Part shown: positions 23,709-32,142 of the stretch, piece by piece
Layout: each line of letters begins with the position of its first letter
Numbering within the stretch: position 1 is the first letter of the stretch
Assembly (NCBI GenBank): GCA_016783135.1
Contig: JADHXC010000013.1
Location: 1-48,904, forward strand
DNA from: Dehalococcoidales bacterium
GTDB taxonomy: Bacteria; Chloroflexota; Dehalococcoidia; Dehalococcoidales; Fen-1064
Reading direction: 5' to 3'
DNA: 48,904 nucleotides
Notes under the pieces: model-generated
The model's database searches: none
Told to the model about the DNA's origin: nothing
Seen by the model: the letters and a program-made list of their open reading frames with translations, nothing else
Made by a program: the position numbers and the translations under genes

Positions 23709-25700
23709 ATGAGAATCTGGAAACCTATCGAAATAAAGGGAATGCGGGTCAAGAACCGTATTGGCCTGCCATCCCTGGTCAATATGCCTGGAGGAGAAGA
23801 CGGTTACATAAGTGACCTGACAATCCGGTGGTTTGAGGAGAGGGCCAGGGGTGGAGCCGGACTTATTATGACCGGTGCTGTTGTTGTCACGCCGCCTACT
23901 GATGAAATGCTGCAGCAGCGGACTGCTGCCGGTATGACCAAATGGGTTGGAGTCACCGACGATAAGTACATACCGGGCTGGACCAGGCTGGCTGACGTGA
24001 TTCATTCCTATGGTGCCAGCCTCGGGGTCCAGACTGTGGCACTCGGACCGCAGTCGGGTCAGGGCGCTTCACCACCACCCTATCCGGATGAAACACACCC
24101 CAAGGTAAGCGCTCAGTCGTTGCGTGGAGCCGAAGTACCTGTCCACGTAGTCACCAAGGAGGAAATCGAGAAGCACATCAACGATACCGTGGCAGTCGCC
24201 CGGCGCATGAAGGCCGCCGGAGTGGACTGCTTCGAGCTACACCTTGCCCATGGCGGTGCGAATCTCTATGCATCCTGGGTCTCACCAATGTACAACCGCC
24301 GAGAGGACGAGCGCGGCGGTAGCTGGGAGAACCGACTTCGCTTTCCCATCGAGACAATACGCAGAGTCAGGGAGGTAGTCGGCCCTGACTATCCGATACT
24401 GGTGCGAGTCGACGCGGATGAACTATTGGGCGAGTGGGGTATTACGCTTGACGATACTGTCAGTATAATCATACCTGCCCTGGAAGAGGCCGGGGTAGAT
24501 TGCTTTGACGTTTCCCAGGGGTCGATAATGCACTCTCCCCAGGGGATTACCATTCCTCTGTACTACCCCAGGGGATGTTTCATCCACCACGCCGAGGCGG
24601 TGAAACGAGTCACAAAGCGCCCTGTAATTGGTGTTGGTAATATCTTTGACCTGGACATGGCCGAGAAGTTCCTTCAAGAAGATAAGGCCGACATGATATT
24701 CATGGGCAGGCAGCTGACGTGTGACCCGGAAACCCCGAAGAAGTACTTTGAGGGGAGGACAGAGGACATACGGAAGTGCATCGGCTGTATCGGTGGCTGC
24801 GGTCGGCCCTGCACTATTAACTATGACATCCAGGATGAACCCATCCCGCTCACACCGGCGAAAGAGGTTAAGAAAATACTGGTACTCGGAGGAGGCGTAG
24901 CGGGCATGGAAGCCGCCCGGGTGGCGACACTGCGGGGTCACACAGTGACTCTGATGGAAAGGGACGGCCATCTCGGAGGGATGGTGGCAACCCTCGCCCT
25001 CAATCCTCTCCTGAGCGAGTTCGGAAACCTGGTGACCTACCTGGCTAACCAGATGCGGAGACTGGGTGTCGATGTGAGGGTATGCAAGGAAGCCACCGCA
25101 ACAGATGTAGCGGAACTTGCTCCCGATATCATCATAGCTGCCACCGGCTCAACGGCAACACTACCCGAGATAGCCCGGGGGAAGCCGGGTGTAATGACGT
25201 ACCGTGACGCCTGCCGTGAACCCAAAGCGGTTGGCCAGAAGGTGGTTGTCTGGGGCTTCTTCGGCGCGGAACTGGCCATATCGCTGGCCGAGCAGGGCAA
25301 AGACGTCGTCCTGACAGGTAAGTCCGGGGAGGGTTCACTGGGCAGTGACGTCTCCGGGGCAAGGCGGTTCTGGCTCCTGAGGAAGTTGACCGATATGAGT
25401 TTTGCCAGAGAAGGGCCCGAAACCATGCGGGTAACCAACCCGCGTGTACTTTCCAACTGCGATGTTGTCGACATCACCACCGCTGGCATCAAGGTGTGCG
25501 ACCGGCATGGGGCTGAGAAGGTACTGCCGTACGATACGCTAATCATCGCCCAGAGATTCGGTGAGCGGCAGAAGAATGACTCCTTTTTCGGCGAATTGCA
25601 GGGGAAGGCAGCCGAAATCCACACGATTGGCGACTGTGCCCAGATCCGCGGCATCAGGGAAGCAATCTGGACGGCAAACGAGGTTGCCAGGACAATATAG
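23709..25700 (+). CDS. FMN/FAD/4Fe-4S NADH:flavin oxidoreductase (FadH/BaiCD-like)
   Basis: A 663-residue Old-Yellow-Enzyme-type fusion. Residues 1-345 are the FMN TIM barrel (WKPIEIKGMRVKNRI, FELHLAHGGANLYASWVSP, NRREDERGG). A 4Fe-4S cluster motif CIGCIGGCGRPC follows, with C357, C360, C364 and C368. Residues ~380-660 form FAD/NAD(P) Rossmann domains (ILVLGGGVAGMEAARVA, GDCAQIRG). Relatives are 2,4-dienoyl-CoA reductases, bile-acid enoate reductases and trimethylamine dehydrogenase. The barrel motif HGGANLY replaces the usual HGAHGYLL, so the substrate may differ. I start at ATG 23709, since AAGGAG is eight bases upstream; the ATG at 23703 is too close to it. Confidence 0.92.
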   Translation: MRIWKPIEIKGMRVKNRIGLPSLVNMPGGEDGYISDLTIRWFEERARGGAGLIMTGAVVVTPPTDEMLQQRTAAGMTKWVGVTDDKYIPGWTRLADVIHSYGASLGVQTVALGPQSGQGASPPPYPDETHPKVSAQSLRGAEVPVHVVTKEEIEKHINDTVAVARRMKAAGVDCFELHLAHGGANLYASWVSPMYNRREDERGGSWENRLRFPIETIRRVREVVGPDYPILVRVDADELLGEWGITLDDTVSIIIPALEEAGVDCFDVSQGSIMHSPQGITIPLYYPRGCFIHHAEAVKRVTKRPVIGVGNIFDLDMAEKFLQEDKADMIFMGRQLTCDPETPKKYFEGRTEDIRKCIGCIGGCGRPCTINYDIQDEPIPLTPAKEVKKILVLGGGVAGMEAARVATLRGHTVTLMERDGHLGGMVATLALNPLLSEFGNLVTYLANQMRRLGVDVRVCKEATATDVAELAPDIIIAATGSTATLPEIARGKPGVMTYRDACREPKAVGQKVVVWGFFGAELAISLAEQGKDVVLTGKSGEGSLGSDVSGARRFWLLRKLTDMSFAREGPETMRVTNPRVLSNCDVVDITTAGIKVCDRHGAEKVLPYDTLIIAQRFGERQKNDSFFGELQGKAAEIHTIGDCAQIRGIREAIWTANEVARTI

Positions 25701-25782
25701 TCTTTGCCATGTTACGATATTGAGCGATTACGTTGGCTGGGCCGGTCACCCAAAATCAAAGAGCTTATGGCCAGAAAGAGGA

Positions 25783-25808
25783 GTGGCAGCGGAGGGATTC
25801 AAACTCTC
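25783..25808 (-). repeat. tRNA-Met 3'-end fragment
   Basis: TGGCAGCGGAGGGATTC matches the 3' acceptor and T-arm of the intact tRNA-Met (26806-26822) in the same orientation, and similarity extends slightly on both sides. It ends inside the T-arm. The two copies bracket the sugar-transferase-like gene, about 1.02 kb apart. Confidence 0.75.
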
Positions 25809-25824
25809 GCTGTCCGGCCTCTGT

Positions 25825-26721
25825 CTACTTCAACCTCTCATTCAGCCAGCTTTTCAGAGGTTCTCTTACCGTAATCCCGTTCAATGCATTCCGCAGGTCT
25901 TTGATACCCTCATACCGGCAGGTGACCAGCTCATTCAGTACTTCAGGTCGGTGTTCCGGGGGATACTCATCGTGTAGGTGGAGTGGATAGTTGACAGTTT
26001 CAGGGAGCTCACATAGCTCGTGTCTCTCCACCATATTCAGGACAACGCCGGTCAGCACTACCTGGTGCATGAATATCTTGTACAGTGCATCCTTCCGGTA
26101 GAACGGCTCGAAATCAGGATGGCGGTATAGCTGCTTGAAATAGTCACGCCATGTTGCCAGCAATCGTCGTCCCGGTCTTACCACAAGCATACCGGCGTTG
26201 AAATAGGGTCTAAGGATATTGTCCCGGGTACAGGTCTCCATGGGGAACACTCTGTCCTCGGTGACCCCACAGTGCTGATAGATGAGTGACCAGAAACCAT
26301 TGAGCAACCGGTCATAGACTGAGCCTATCTTCGTGTGGTGTACCGGCCTGTACGCATAGCTGGCTCCTTCCGGGAGTCGGAAGACCGTTGGTGAGTTGAC
26401 TACCAGCGTGTCTTCAACCATCCATACCAGAATCTCGGATTTGGCTCTCTCCTGTTCCTCTGCTTCTGCCGAAGCAAATACCAGTGAAGTAAGCGGGAAT
26501 CGACTAGCTTCCTCATCGATATCAAACGGTATCACCCGAACGCTCAGCGCATTGAGTCTTTCTATGGATTCATCGGACAAAGGCCCTGCCGCTTCCGGGA
26601 TGAGCATGATACAGGGGGCTTTGGCAAGTCCGCCGCCAAATGCTCGCAGGCTCTCAAACAGCATTATGGCCCGCGAAGGGTCACCTGGCGTTGACACCGT
26701 TGCGAAGGTTATGCTCTCCAT
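25825..26721 (-). CDS. Putative sugar-transferase-like (GT-A fold) protein
   Basis: A 298-residue protein not recognised as a named family. It starts ESITFATVSTPGDPSRAI, has a VWMVEDTLVV segment that could be the metal-binding region, and YFNAGMLVVRPGRRLLATW, which strongly resembles the FNAG motif of GT8-like and nucleotide-diphospho-sugar transferases. No membrane helix or signal is seen. A canonical DxD is absent; EDT may replace it. The ATG has AAGAGGA just upstream. It is alone, bracketed by a tRNA-Met 3' fragment and the intact tRNA-Met, which suggests acquisition by insertion. Confidence 0.6.
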   Translation of the reverse strand: MESITFATVSTPGDPSRAIMLFESLRAFGGGLAKAPCIMLIPEAAGPLSDESIERLNALSVRVIPFDIDEEASRFPLTSLVFASAEAEEQERAKSEILVWMVEDTLVVNSPTVFRLPEGASYAYRPVHHTKIGSVYDRLLNGFWSLIYQHCGVTEDRVFPMETCTRDNILRPYFNAGMLVVRPGRRLLATWRDYFKQLYRHPDFEPFYRKDALYKIFMHQVVLTGVVLNMVERHELCELPETVNYPLHLHDEYPPEHRPEVLNELVTCRYEGIKDLRNALNGITVREPLKSWLNERLK

Positions 26722-26805
26722 TCCTCTTCCACCTGTCTTCGACTGGCATCACGGTCTGCTTGCGGGCTATATGCTATAATCGGGTGTGGTATGGAAAAAG
26801 AAAAG

Positions 26806-26878
26806 TGGCAGCGGAGGGATTCGAACCCACGACCCGAGGCTTATGAGTCCTCTGCTCTACCAACTGAGCTACGCTGCC
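26806..26878 (-). tRNA. Elongator tRNA-Met (CAT)
   Basis: A 73-base cloverleaf without encoded CCA. Acceptor GGCAGCG/CGCTGCC, D-arm TAGCTCAGTTGGTAGAGCA, anticodon loop CTCATAA, T-loop TTCGAAT with one T-T mismatch in its stem. Paired position 1-72 and the sequence style fit elongator Met; tRNA-Ile2 (CAT, lysidine-modified) cannot be fully excluded. Confidence 0.93.
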
Positions 26879-26904
26879 CCGTGCGACAGTCATGTCGCTC
26901 GCCT

Positions 26905-26933
26905 AATATAGCATAGTCGTCGTCAGGCGTCAA
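26905..26933 (-). promoter_or_regulatory. tRNA-Met promoter
   Basis: TTGACG (26928-26933), 17-base spacer, TATATT (26905-26910) on the minus strand, upstream of tRNA-Met. Confidence 0.75.
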
Positions 26934-26972
26934 TTTCGTTACCGCTCTATACAGGACCCGGAGGAATGATAG

Positions 26973-27842
26973 TTGAACGTAAAGCCCCGTATACTTGTCG
27001 TGGATATAGATGGCACCCTGCTGAACCGGCAGGGGGTGATAGCGCCTGTTGACCGTGAGGCCGTTACCAGGGCCAGCAGGTCGGGGATACGGGTCTCCCT
27101 GTCGACGGGGCGTGTCGTCGAGGCCAGCCGCCGAATCCTTGAGCACCTCGGCCTGGACGGCTACCACGTGTTCTTCGACGGTGCCCTTGTCGCCGACCCG
27201 CAGACCGGTGAAGAGGTCTATGCCGAGTCGATAGACCGCAAACTGCTCGGGGATATAGTCGATTTCGTTGGTGAGAACGGGATAACCATGGAGCTCTACT
27301 CGTCCACCCGGTACTTCATCGAGGAGGAGAACTGGGCAGCCGATATCCGTCGCAATTTCTTCGGGATTGAACCGACCCTGGTAGATTTCGACAGCGTGTG
27401 GCGGGAGGAGAGGATTATCAAGGCGACCCTGCCGGTGCGTTCCAGGGATGAGAAGACGAAGTTGGAGCACTTTGACCGTCAATTCGGCAGCAGGCTTAAC
27501 CTGTCCTGGACGGGAACCCCGGCCTACCCGGACGAGCACTTCATCAACGTTATCAACGGCCGCGCGTCGAAAGGGAAGGCTCTAGAAGAGCTGGCCTCTT
27601 TCCTGGGGATACCACTTTCGGAGACAGCCGCCATCGGTGACGGCATCAATGACGTCTCGCTGTTGTCACGTGCCGGGCTGGCGATTGCCATGGCCAGCGC
27701 ACCCGACGAACTGAAAGCACTCGCCGATTATGTCGTTCCTGACGTGGAGAACAACGGCGTTGCCGTAGCTATTGAGCAGTACCTGCTCCAGGCGTCAGGC
27801 GGGACGATTCCTAGTCCCGGGAAGCCAGGTACATCAGGATAG
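26973..27842 (+). CDS. HAD-superfamily Cof-type phosphatase
   Basis: A 289-residue HAD phosphatase of the Cof/IIB group. Motif I is VVDIDGTLL with nucleophile D11 and acid D13. Motif III lysine is in NGRASKGKAL near K200, and motif IV is GDGINDVSLL with D223 and D227. The large cap between motifs I and III defines the IIB type; relatives hydrolyse sugar phosphates or flavin intermediates. The start is TTG at 26973 with GGAGG eight bases upstream; an ATG at 26966 is in another frame. It overlaps the convergent methyltransferase by 32 bases. Confidence 0.92.
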   Translation: MNVKPRILVVDIDGTLLNRQGVIAPVDREAVTRASRSGIRVSLSTGRVVEASRRILEHLGLDGYHVFFDGALVADPQTGEEVYAESIDRKLLGDIVDFVGENGITMELYSSTRYFIEEENWAADIRRNFFGIEPTLVDFDSVWREERIIKATLPVRSRDEKTKLEHFDRQFGSRLNLSWTGTPAYPDEHFINVINGRASKGKALEELASFLGIPLSETAAIGDGINDVSLLSRAGLAIAMASAPDELKALADYVVPDVENNGVAVAIEQYLLQASGGTIPSPGKPGTSG

Positions 27843-28602
27843 CACCGCAGGCGGCTACGTTGAGCGATTCCGCTTTCTCCCGGACGGTGGGTAGCCTGAG
27901 ACGGTAGTCGGCCATCTTCAGCACTTCATCCGAGAGACCGGAAGCCTCGTTACCCAGCGCCAGCACCAGCTTATGCCTGCCTGTGAAAATAGAGGTGTCT
28001 TCCTTGCCGTTAAGGTCGGCGGCGAGCAGGAAATAGCCCTGCTCTTTAAGCTCCTTCATCATCCCTATGCAGTCCTTCGTACGCCGGAGCCATAACGAGA
28101 GCACGCTACCGGCGGTGGACTGCACGCACTTGGGCGAGAAGGGGTCGGCGGACTTCTCGGTGAGGATGACGCCGGAAAAGTTGAAGGCGGCAGCGGTGCG
28201 AATCAGGGTGCCGACGTTGCCCGGGTCCTGGATATCTTCGAGGAGGAGCACTCGCGGGCCGTCCGGCAGTCGGCTGCCGGAGAGGGCCGGCAGGATGTCC
28301 GAGTACGTTTCCATCGGCAGTTTTACGACGGCCAGGACTCCCTGGGGCGTCTTGCTGCTGGTAATGTGGCGGAACTGGCTCTCGGTCACGGCGCGGTGCG
28401 GGTACTGAGGGTAGAGTGAGGGCTTGTCCTCGATGGTGACTATCTCAAGGACGGCGTCCGGCTGGTTCTCCACGACCTGCCGCACCGCCCGCTCCCCCTC
28501 GATGACAAACGCCCCCGCCTCCAGCCTGCCCTTGCGGGTGGCGAGCTTGCGGTAGTATTTGAGGGGGTTGAGGGGATTGTACTTGTTGGGAGACGTGACC
28601 AT
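27811..28602 (-). CDS. SpoU/TrmH-family RNA 2'-O-methyltransferase
   Basis: A 263-residue SPOUT methyltransferase. An N-terminal substrate-binding domain (residues 1-95, GAFVIEGERAVRQVVEN) precedes the knotted domain with its three motifs: LLLEDIQDPGNVGTLIRTAA, LALGNEASGLS and LPTVREKAESLNVAACGAIL. It would methylate ribose in rRNA or tRNA; the exact site is unknown. I use ATG 28602, which matches the family start; upstream initiation at 28644 has no binding site. The 3' end overlaps the HAD gene. Confidence 0.92.
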   Translation of the reverse strand: MVTSPNKYNPLNPLKYYRKLATRKGRLEAGAFVIEGERAVRQVVENQPDAVLEIVTIEDKPSLYPQYPHRAVTESQFRHITSSKTPQGVLAVVKLPMETYSDILPALSGSRLPDGPRVLLLEDIQDPGNVGTLIRTAAAFNFSGVILTEKSADPFSPKCVQSTAGSVLSLWLRRTKDCIGMMKELKEQGYFLLAADLNGKEDTSIFTGRHKLVLALGNEASGLSDEVLKMADYRLRLPTVREKAESLNVAACGAILMYLASRD

Positions 28603-28658
28603 GACTATCTCTAGTGGTTCAGTTAAGTGTCCAACGCAGTTCATTCTGGTAGAATCGG

Positions 28659-29123
28659 CTACTCAAAGACCCAACCTTGCTCGCGGAAGAGCTGCAGCAT
28701 GTTGAGACATCTTATACCTAGCCCAGCGCATACGTCAGGGATCTTGGGTCTGTTCATGCTGTAGGTAGGGTTTTCCTCGGATATCACTGCACAGCCGTGC
28801 AGCATGGCCACGGCTATGACGAAAGGGTCGGCACCTGAACGGTTCTTTCGCGTATCAATCAACCGCGGATACTGTGCAAGGATGTCCTTCACGCATCTTT
28901 GTATTGGCACGGTGCTGGGAAGGAACATATGGGGCCTTTGCATGGCCCATTGGTAAACCCGGTCGTCCTTCTTCTCCAATTCTATGAGCACTTCTTCAGA
29001 AGCTCGCAAGACCTCGTTCTGGATTAGCTCTTCGAGCTTTGACCACACAAGGGGAAATAACTCGGGAGGAAAACCCCGGACCCATGTCTCTATTATTGCG
29101 CTTGAATCCAAGCTGTACTCCAA
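28659..29123 (-). CDS. PIN-domain (DUF4411-like) toxin candidate
   Basis: A 154-residue PIN-like nuclease. Acidic residues expected at the active site are visible: D6 (YSLDSSA), E43/E44, D99 (GADPFVIAVA) and E116/E117 (VISEENPT). DUF4411 proteins of this length regularly follow a gene for an XRE-ImmA/IrrE protein, and that is the arrangement here, 20 bases after the stop of the partner. Start TTG at 29123 with GGGAGAG upstream. Expected activity is metal-dependent RNA cleavage, held in check by the partner. Confidence 0.85.
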   Translation of the reverse strand: MEYSLDSSAIIETWVRGFPPELFPLVWSKLEELIQNEVLRASEEVLIELEKKDDRVYQWAMQRPHMFLPSTVPIQRCVKDILAQYPRLIDTRKNRSGADPFVIAVAMLHGCAVISEENPTYSMNRPKIPDVCAGLGIRCLNMLQLFREQGWVFE

Positions 29124-29143
29124 CCGTACTCTCCCTGGGCTGG

Positions 29144-30319
29144 CTATCTTACAGATGTGAGGTTATACTCAATGCTGGCCAAGTGCTTTAGCCTGACGCT
29201 GAGGCAGTCTGCTAGGTCGCTGGCAGTCATTCTCTTGCTGTGGTACGCTTCCAGAGCAAGTGCCACAAATGATGGTCCCGCTGTGCTTATAACGAGTCGG
29301 TCGGGGGGGGCAAAGCCCTTGTCCGATCTGCTGAGCTTCGTATACTGGCGTAGGTATTCCAGCCTCTTTCTCTGGTAGAACTCCGGCCTAATCCGCTCGC
29401 ATATCAATAGGCGCCGTAGTATTACCTCACGACTGACCTTGTATTTACCTGCCAATTCACCTATTTCGTCCTCAGACCAGTCTGCTCCACGATTCTTGCC
29501 AAGGACAAGCTCTTCAAGAAGCAAGTCATCTCTGTCGACCAGCGTGGCCCCAGCGACTCTATTGCAGAAAGCCTCTATGTCGCGCCCAGCCTCCGCGACA
29601 TCCGGCCCCTCGTCGAGGTCACAGAGCGCCTCGTACCTCAGCAATACGTGCACGTACTCGTGAACCATTGTGAAGAGGCGCCCGCGAGGAGAATCCCCAC
29701 TATTCATAATAATAGCGGGTAGTGGTGTGTCGGCAATAGAGAACCCGCGCATTTCTGCCACCGCTACATGGTAGACTTGAAAGACCAAGACCCCTGTGTG
29801 CTCCAACGCAGCCCGCCACCAATTTAATGACTCGTAATTGTCCCGGAATGCTACCTGTTTGCCGCGCGTGATACTCAGACGAGACCGTATTCTTGAAGCC
29901 AAGGCATCTGGGTCTTCGTGCATAGTCACTTGTGCTGGTGGCTGTGGCGGCTGCTGTTCAAGGTCACTGTACAGGTCCAGCCCGATGGCACGCCGGTCGT
30001 GAGCCTCACGAATGGCTAACACCAAGCTGTGGGACATGGGCCGCGGCTCATGGTCAGCCAGGCGTCGAAAATCCCTAATAGGGGTGAAGTCCTCTGGTGG
30101 GTCGGCCAAGTAGAATACGGCGATAGGGCGTCGATAGGCTGACGCAAGCTTGCGTAATTGGCTTAGCGTAGGGTTGGGTTTTTTACCCCTCTCCCAGTTC
30201 TCAAGCCGCTCTGGGGTCACGGCGGCCCTTCGTGCGGCCTCTGGCGAGGAAAGACCAGAGCTTCTCCTTGCCCACACCAGGAGTTCGGGGTTTGGGATTG
30301 TTTCTATGCCTCTTGTCAT
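29144..30319 (-). CDS. XRE-ImmA/IrrE-domain antitoxin/regulator
   Basis: A 391-residue protein. Residues 9-68 are a Cro/C1-type helix-turn-helix (LVWARRSSGLSSPEAARRAA...LENWERG). Residues ~130-320 are an ImmA/IrrE metallopeptidase domain with HExxH as H220-E221-Y-V-H224 and a likely third ligand in the following AEAGRDIEAFCNRVAGA helix. Such proteins act as antitoxin and repressor, and may cleave a partner when triggered. It is encoded directly before the PIN gene on the same strand and probably represses their common promoter; I could not pick an operator with confidence in the ~40 bases upstream. Start ATG has AAGGTG nine bases upstream. Confidence 0.88.
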   Translation of the reverse strand: MTRGIETIPNPELLVWARRSSGLSSPEAARRAAVTPERLENWERGKKPNPTLSQLRKLASAYRRPIAVFYLADPPEDFTPIRDFRRLADHEPRPMSHSLVLAIREAHDRRAIGLDLYSDLEQQPPQPPAQVTMHEDPDALASRIRSRLSITRGKQVAFRDNYESLNWWRAALEHTGVLVFQVYHVAVAEMRGFSIADTPLPAIIMNSGDSPRGRLFTMVHEYVHVLLRYEALCDLDEGPDVAEAGRDIEAFCNRVAGATLVDRDDLLLEELVLGKNRGADWSEDEIGELAGKYKVSREVILRRLLICERIRPEFYQRKRLEYLRQYTKLSRSDKGFAPPDRLVISTAGPSFVALALEAYHSKRMTASDLADCLSVRLKHLASIEYNLTSVR

Positions 30320-30361
30320 CGGTCACCTTCTGTTCTAGCAGGCTGCACAGCCAAAACCCCC

Positions 30362-30580
30362 CTACCCCCTCCCGAACAGCCTCTTCCACCAGGGGGTCTT
30401 CTTGAAGACGCCCTCAATCACGAAGGAGTGTTCGCACCGGCCGCAGCGCCAGGTGCCGAACTGCTTGTTGTAGTACGTCTTGGCGCTACCGCAGCGCGGA
30501 CATGTCGTCCGCATCCTGGCGGCGGTCTTCTCGTCCAGGTTCTGCCAGTAGTCCTCGGACCAGCCGGGCCGTATCGGCAT
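30362..30580 (-). CDS. Small zinc-ribbon protein
   Basis: A 72-residue protein with one zinc ribbon (C27, C30, C46, C49) followed by a basic amphipathic C-terminus (FKKTPWWKRLFGRG) that could touch membrane or RNA. The ATG follows AGGAGG and overlaps the surE stop by one base (TAATG), so it is translationally coupled to surE. Function unknown. The longer frame to 30817 is a shadow of surE. Confidence 0.8.
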   Translation of the reverse strand: MPIRPGWSEDYWQNLDEKTAARMRTTCPRCGSAKTYYNKQFGTWRCGRCEHSFVIEGVFKKTPWWKRLFGRG

Positions 30581-31386
30581 TACGCCTCCTGTCCACCCTT
30601 CCTGTTGCCCAGCAGGTCGGATTCCAGGGAGAGCACGTGCTCGGCCAGCACCAGTATCCCGTCGTGGTGGGTGACTTCCATGCGGAGCGGCGTGATTGAT
30701 ATCATATCGGATGTGATTGCCCGGATGTCGGTGCCCTCGGGGTATTCCACCTCGGCGCGGGCACCGGAGACGTATCGAACGCCGTCTTCCGTGGCCACGG
30801 GGGCAAGGCGTACCCATGCCCCGGGCGCCGTCCGCGTGGTGACGATGCCCTTAATCCGCTCCCGGGGGATGTTCGGCACGTTCGTGTTCAGGATGGCGTC
30901 GGTCGGCAATGTGCCATCCTGAATCCGTCGCGCCAGGTGCTCGGCAACCGTAGCCGCGAACCCGAAGTCCGGCTCCCTATCCCTGTCCATTATCGCCAGC
31001 GACATGGCAATCGAAGGTATCTTGCGGAAGTAGCCCTGCAGGGTGGCCATGACCGTACCTGAAAACAGGATATCACGGCCGATATTCGCCCCGTGGTTGA
31101 TGCCGGAGACCAGCAGCCCGATGCGTTTATCCCCGGAAAGGCGGCGTATCCCCAGCATGGCGCAGTCGCTCGGCGTCCCCCCGACGGCGTAGGCCTGCAC
31201 ACCGGGAATAGACGAGGGCACTTCCTTAATGCTGGTATCGCTGTGCAGTGAGAAGCTGGAACCCATCCCGCTCTGCTGCGAGCTGGGGGCGACCACCAGC
31301 ACCTCGCCCACCCGGCTCATTGCCTCGGCCAGGGCCCAGAGGCCGGCAGAATCTATGCCGTCATCGTTGGTGACCAGGATATTCAT
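30580..31386 (-). CDS. surE: 5'/3'-nucleotidase SurE
   Basis: A 268-residue metal-dependent nucleoside monophosphatase linked to stationary-phase survival. The signature metal site NILVTNDDGIDSAGL (D8 and D9) opens the protein; S39 in the QQSGMG loop and the SGINHGANIGRD motif follow. Length and motifs are typical. Translationally coupled to the zinc-ribbon gene downstream. Confidence 0.97.
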   Translation of the reverse strand: MNILVTNDDGIDSAGLWALAEAMSRVGEVLVVAPSSQQSGMGSSFSLHSDTSIKEVPSSIPGVQAYAVGGTPSDCAMLGIRRLSGDKRIGLLVSGINHGANIGRDILFSGTVMATLQGYFRKIPSIAMSLAIMDRDREPDFGFAATVAEHLARRIQDGTLPTDAILNTNVPNIPRERIKGIVTTRTAPGAWVRLAPVATEDGVRYVSGARAEVEYPEGTDIRAITSDMISITPLRMEVTHHDGILVLAEHVLSLESDLLGNRKGGQEA

Positions 31387-31416
31387 CTATCGTGCCCTTT
31401 CTAAATACGTGCCTTG

Positions 31417-32079
31417 TTAGACGCCGCACCAGGTGGTGTTGTTCTCCAGGGACTCGCGCTCGCTATTGATATTGTTAGCCGGGAAATCATCATCCGGGTA
31501 GCCGATAGTAATACAAATACTCATTGCCTTGGACTCGGGTATACCGGTGATTTTCCTGACCACGTTCGGGAACATAATGCCCTGCCCCATGATGCAGGTG
31601 CCCAGCCCATAGCTCAAGGCTGCCAGGGCTATTGTCTGGGTCACCGCGCCGAGGTCGAACTGGGCGCCTTCACCCAGGGATTCATCGGAAGAGATTATTA
31701 TGGCCGCCGGGGCGTCAAAGAGCCGGAAGCCCTTCATCGTCCACGCCATCCGTTTCTCCCGGTCCTCGCGGGCGATATCCATACACTGGAATATTTGTAT
31801 GCCCAGGGCTACCTGTCTTTCACGGTACACCCCCTGGTAACCGCCCCGCTGGACATCCATGCCGGGCGTTTCACCGGCACTGAGCTTTTCAATGTTGGCC
31901 TTGCGGAGCTTGTCCAGTGCCTCTCCGGCGATTACGGTGAACTCCCACGGCTGGGTATTCATGCTCGAAGGCGCACGACTGGCAATCTCCAGGATTTCCT
32001 CGATGATGTTCCTCGGCACCGGGTCCGGCTTGTAGCCCCGGATGCTCTTCCTCGATTTAATAGCTTCGATAACGTCCAA
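31417..32079 (-). CDS. Nitroreductase family protein
   Basis: A 220-residue FMN-dependent nitroreductase-like enzyme with SRKSIRGYKPDPVP, EIASRAPSSMNTQPWEF and QTIALAALSYGLGTCIMGQG. The start is TTG at 32079, with AAGGAGG five bases upstream; the next in-frame TTG further upstream overlaps that binding site and is rejected. It differs clearly from the shorter member at 22939-23487. Substrate unknown. Confidence 0.92.
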   Translation of the reverse strand: MDVIEAIKSRKSIRGYKPDPVPRNIIEEILEIASRAPSSMNTQPWEFTVIAGEALDKLRKANIEKLSAGETPGMDVQRGGYQGVYRERQVALGIQIFQCMDIAREDREKRMAWTMKGFRLFDAPAAIIISSDESLGEGAQFDLGAVTQTIALAALSYGLGTCIMGQGIMFPNVVRKITGIPESKAMSICITIGYPDDDFPANNINSERESLENNTTWCGV

Positions 32080-32142
32080 TTTATCCTCCTTCAACTGTGG
32101 TCATGCTAACCTACGGCCAGTCGAGTGTCAAACCGACGGCCC

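Noticed and set aside
25733-25990. Plus-strand ORF reading WQRRDSNSR, and the similar one at 26640-26846
   Set aside because: These are antisense readings of tRNA-Met sequence, a common false gene call.
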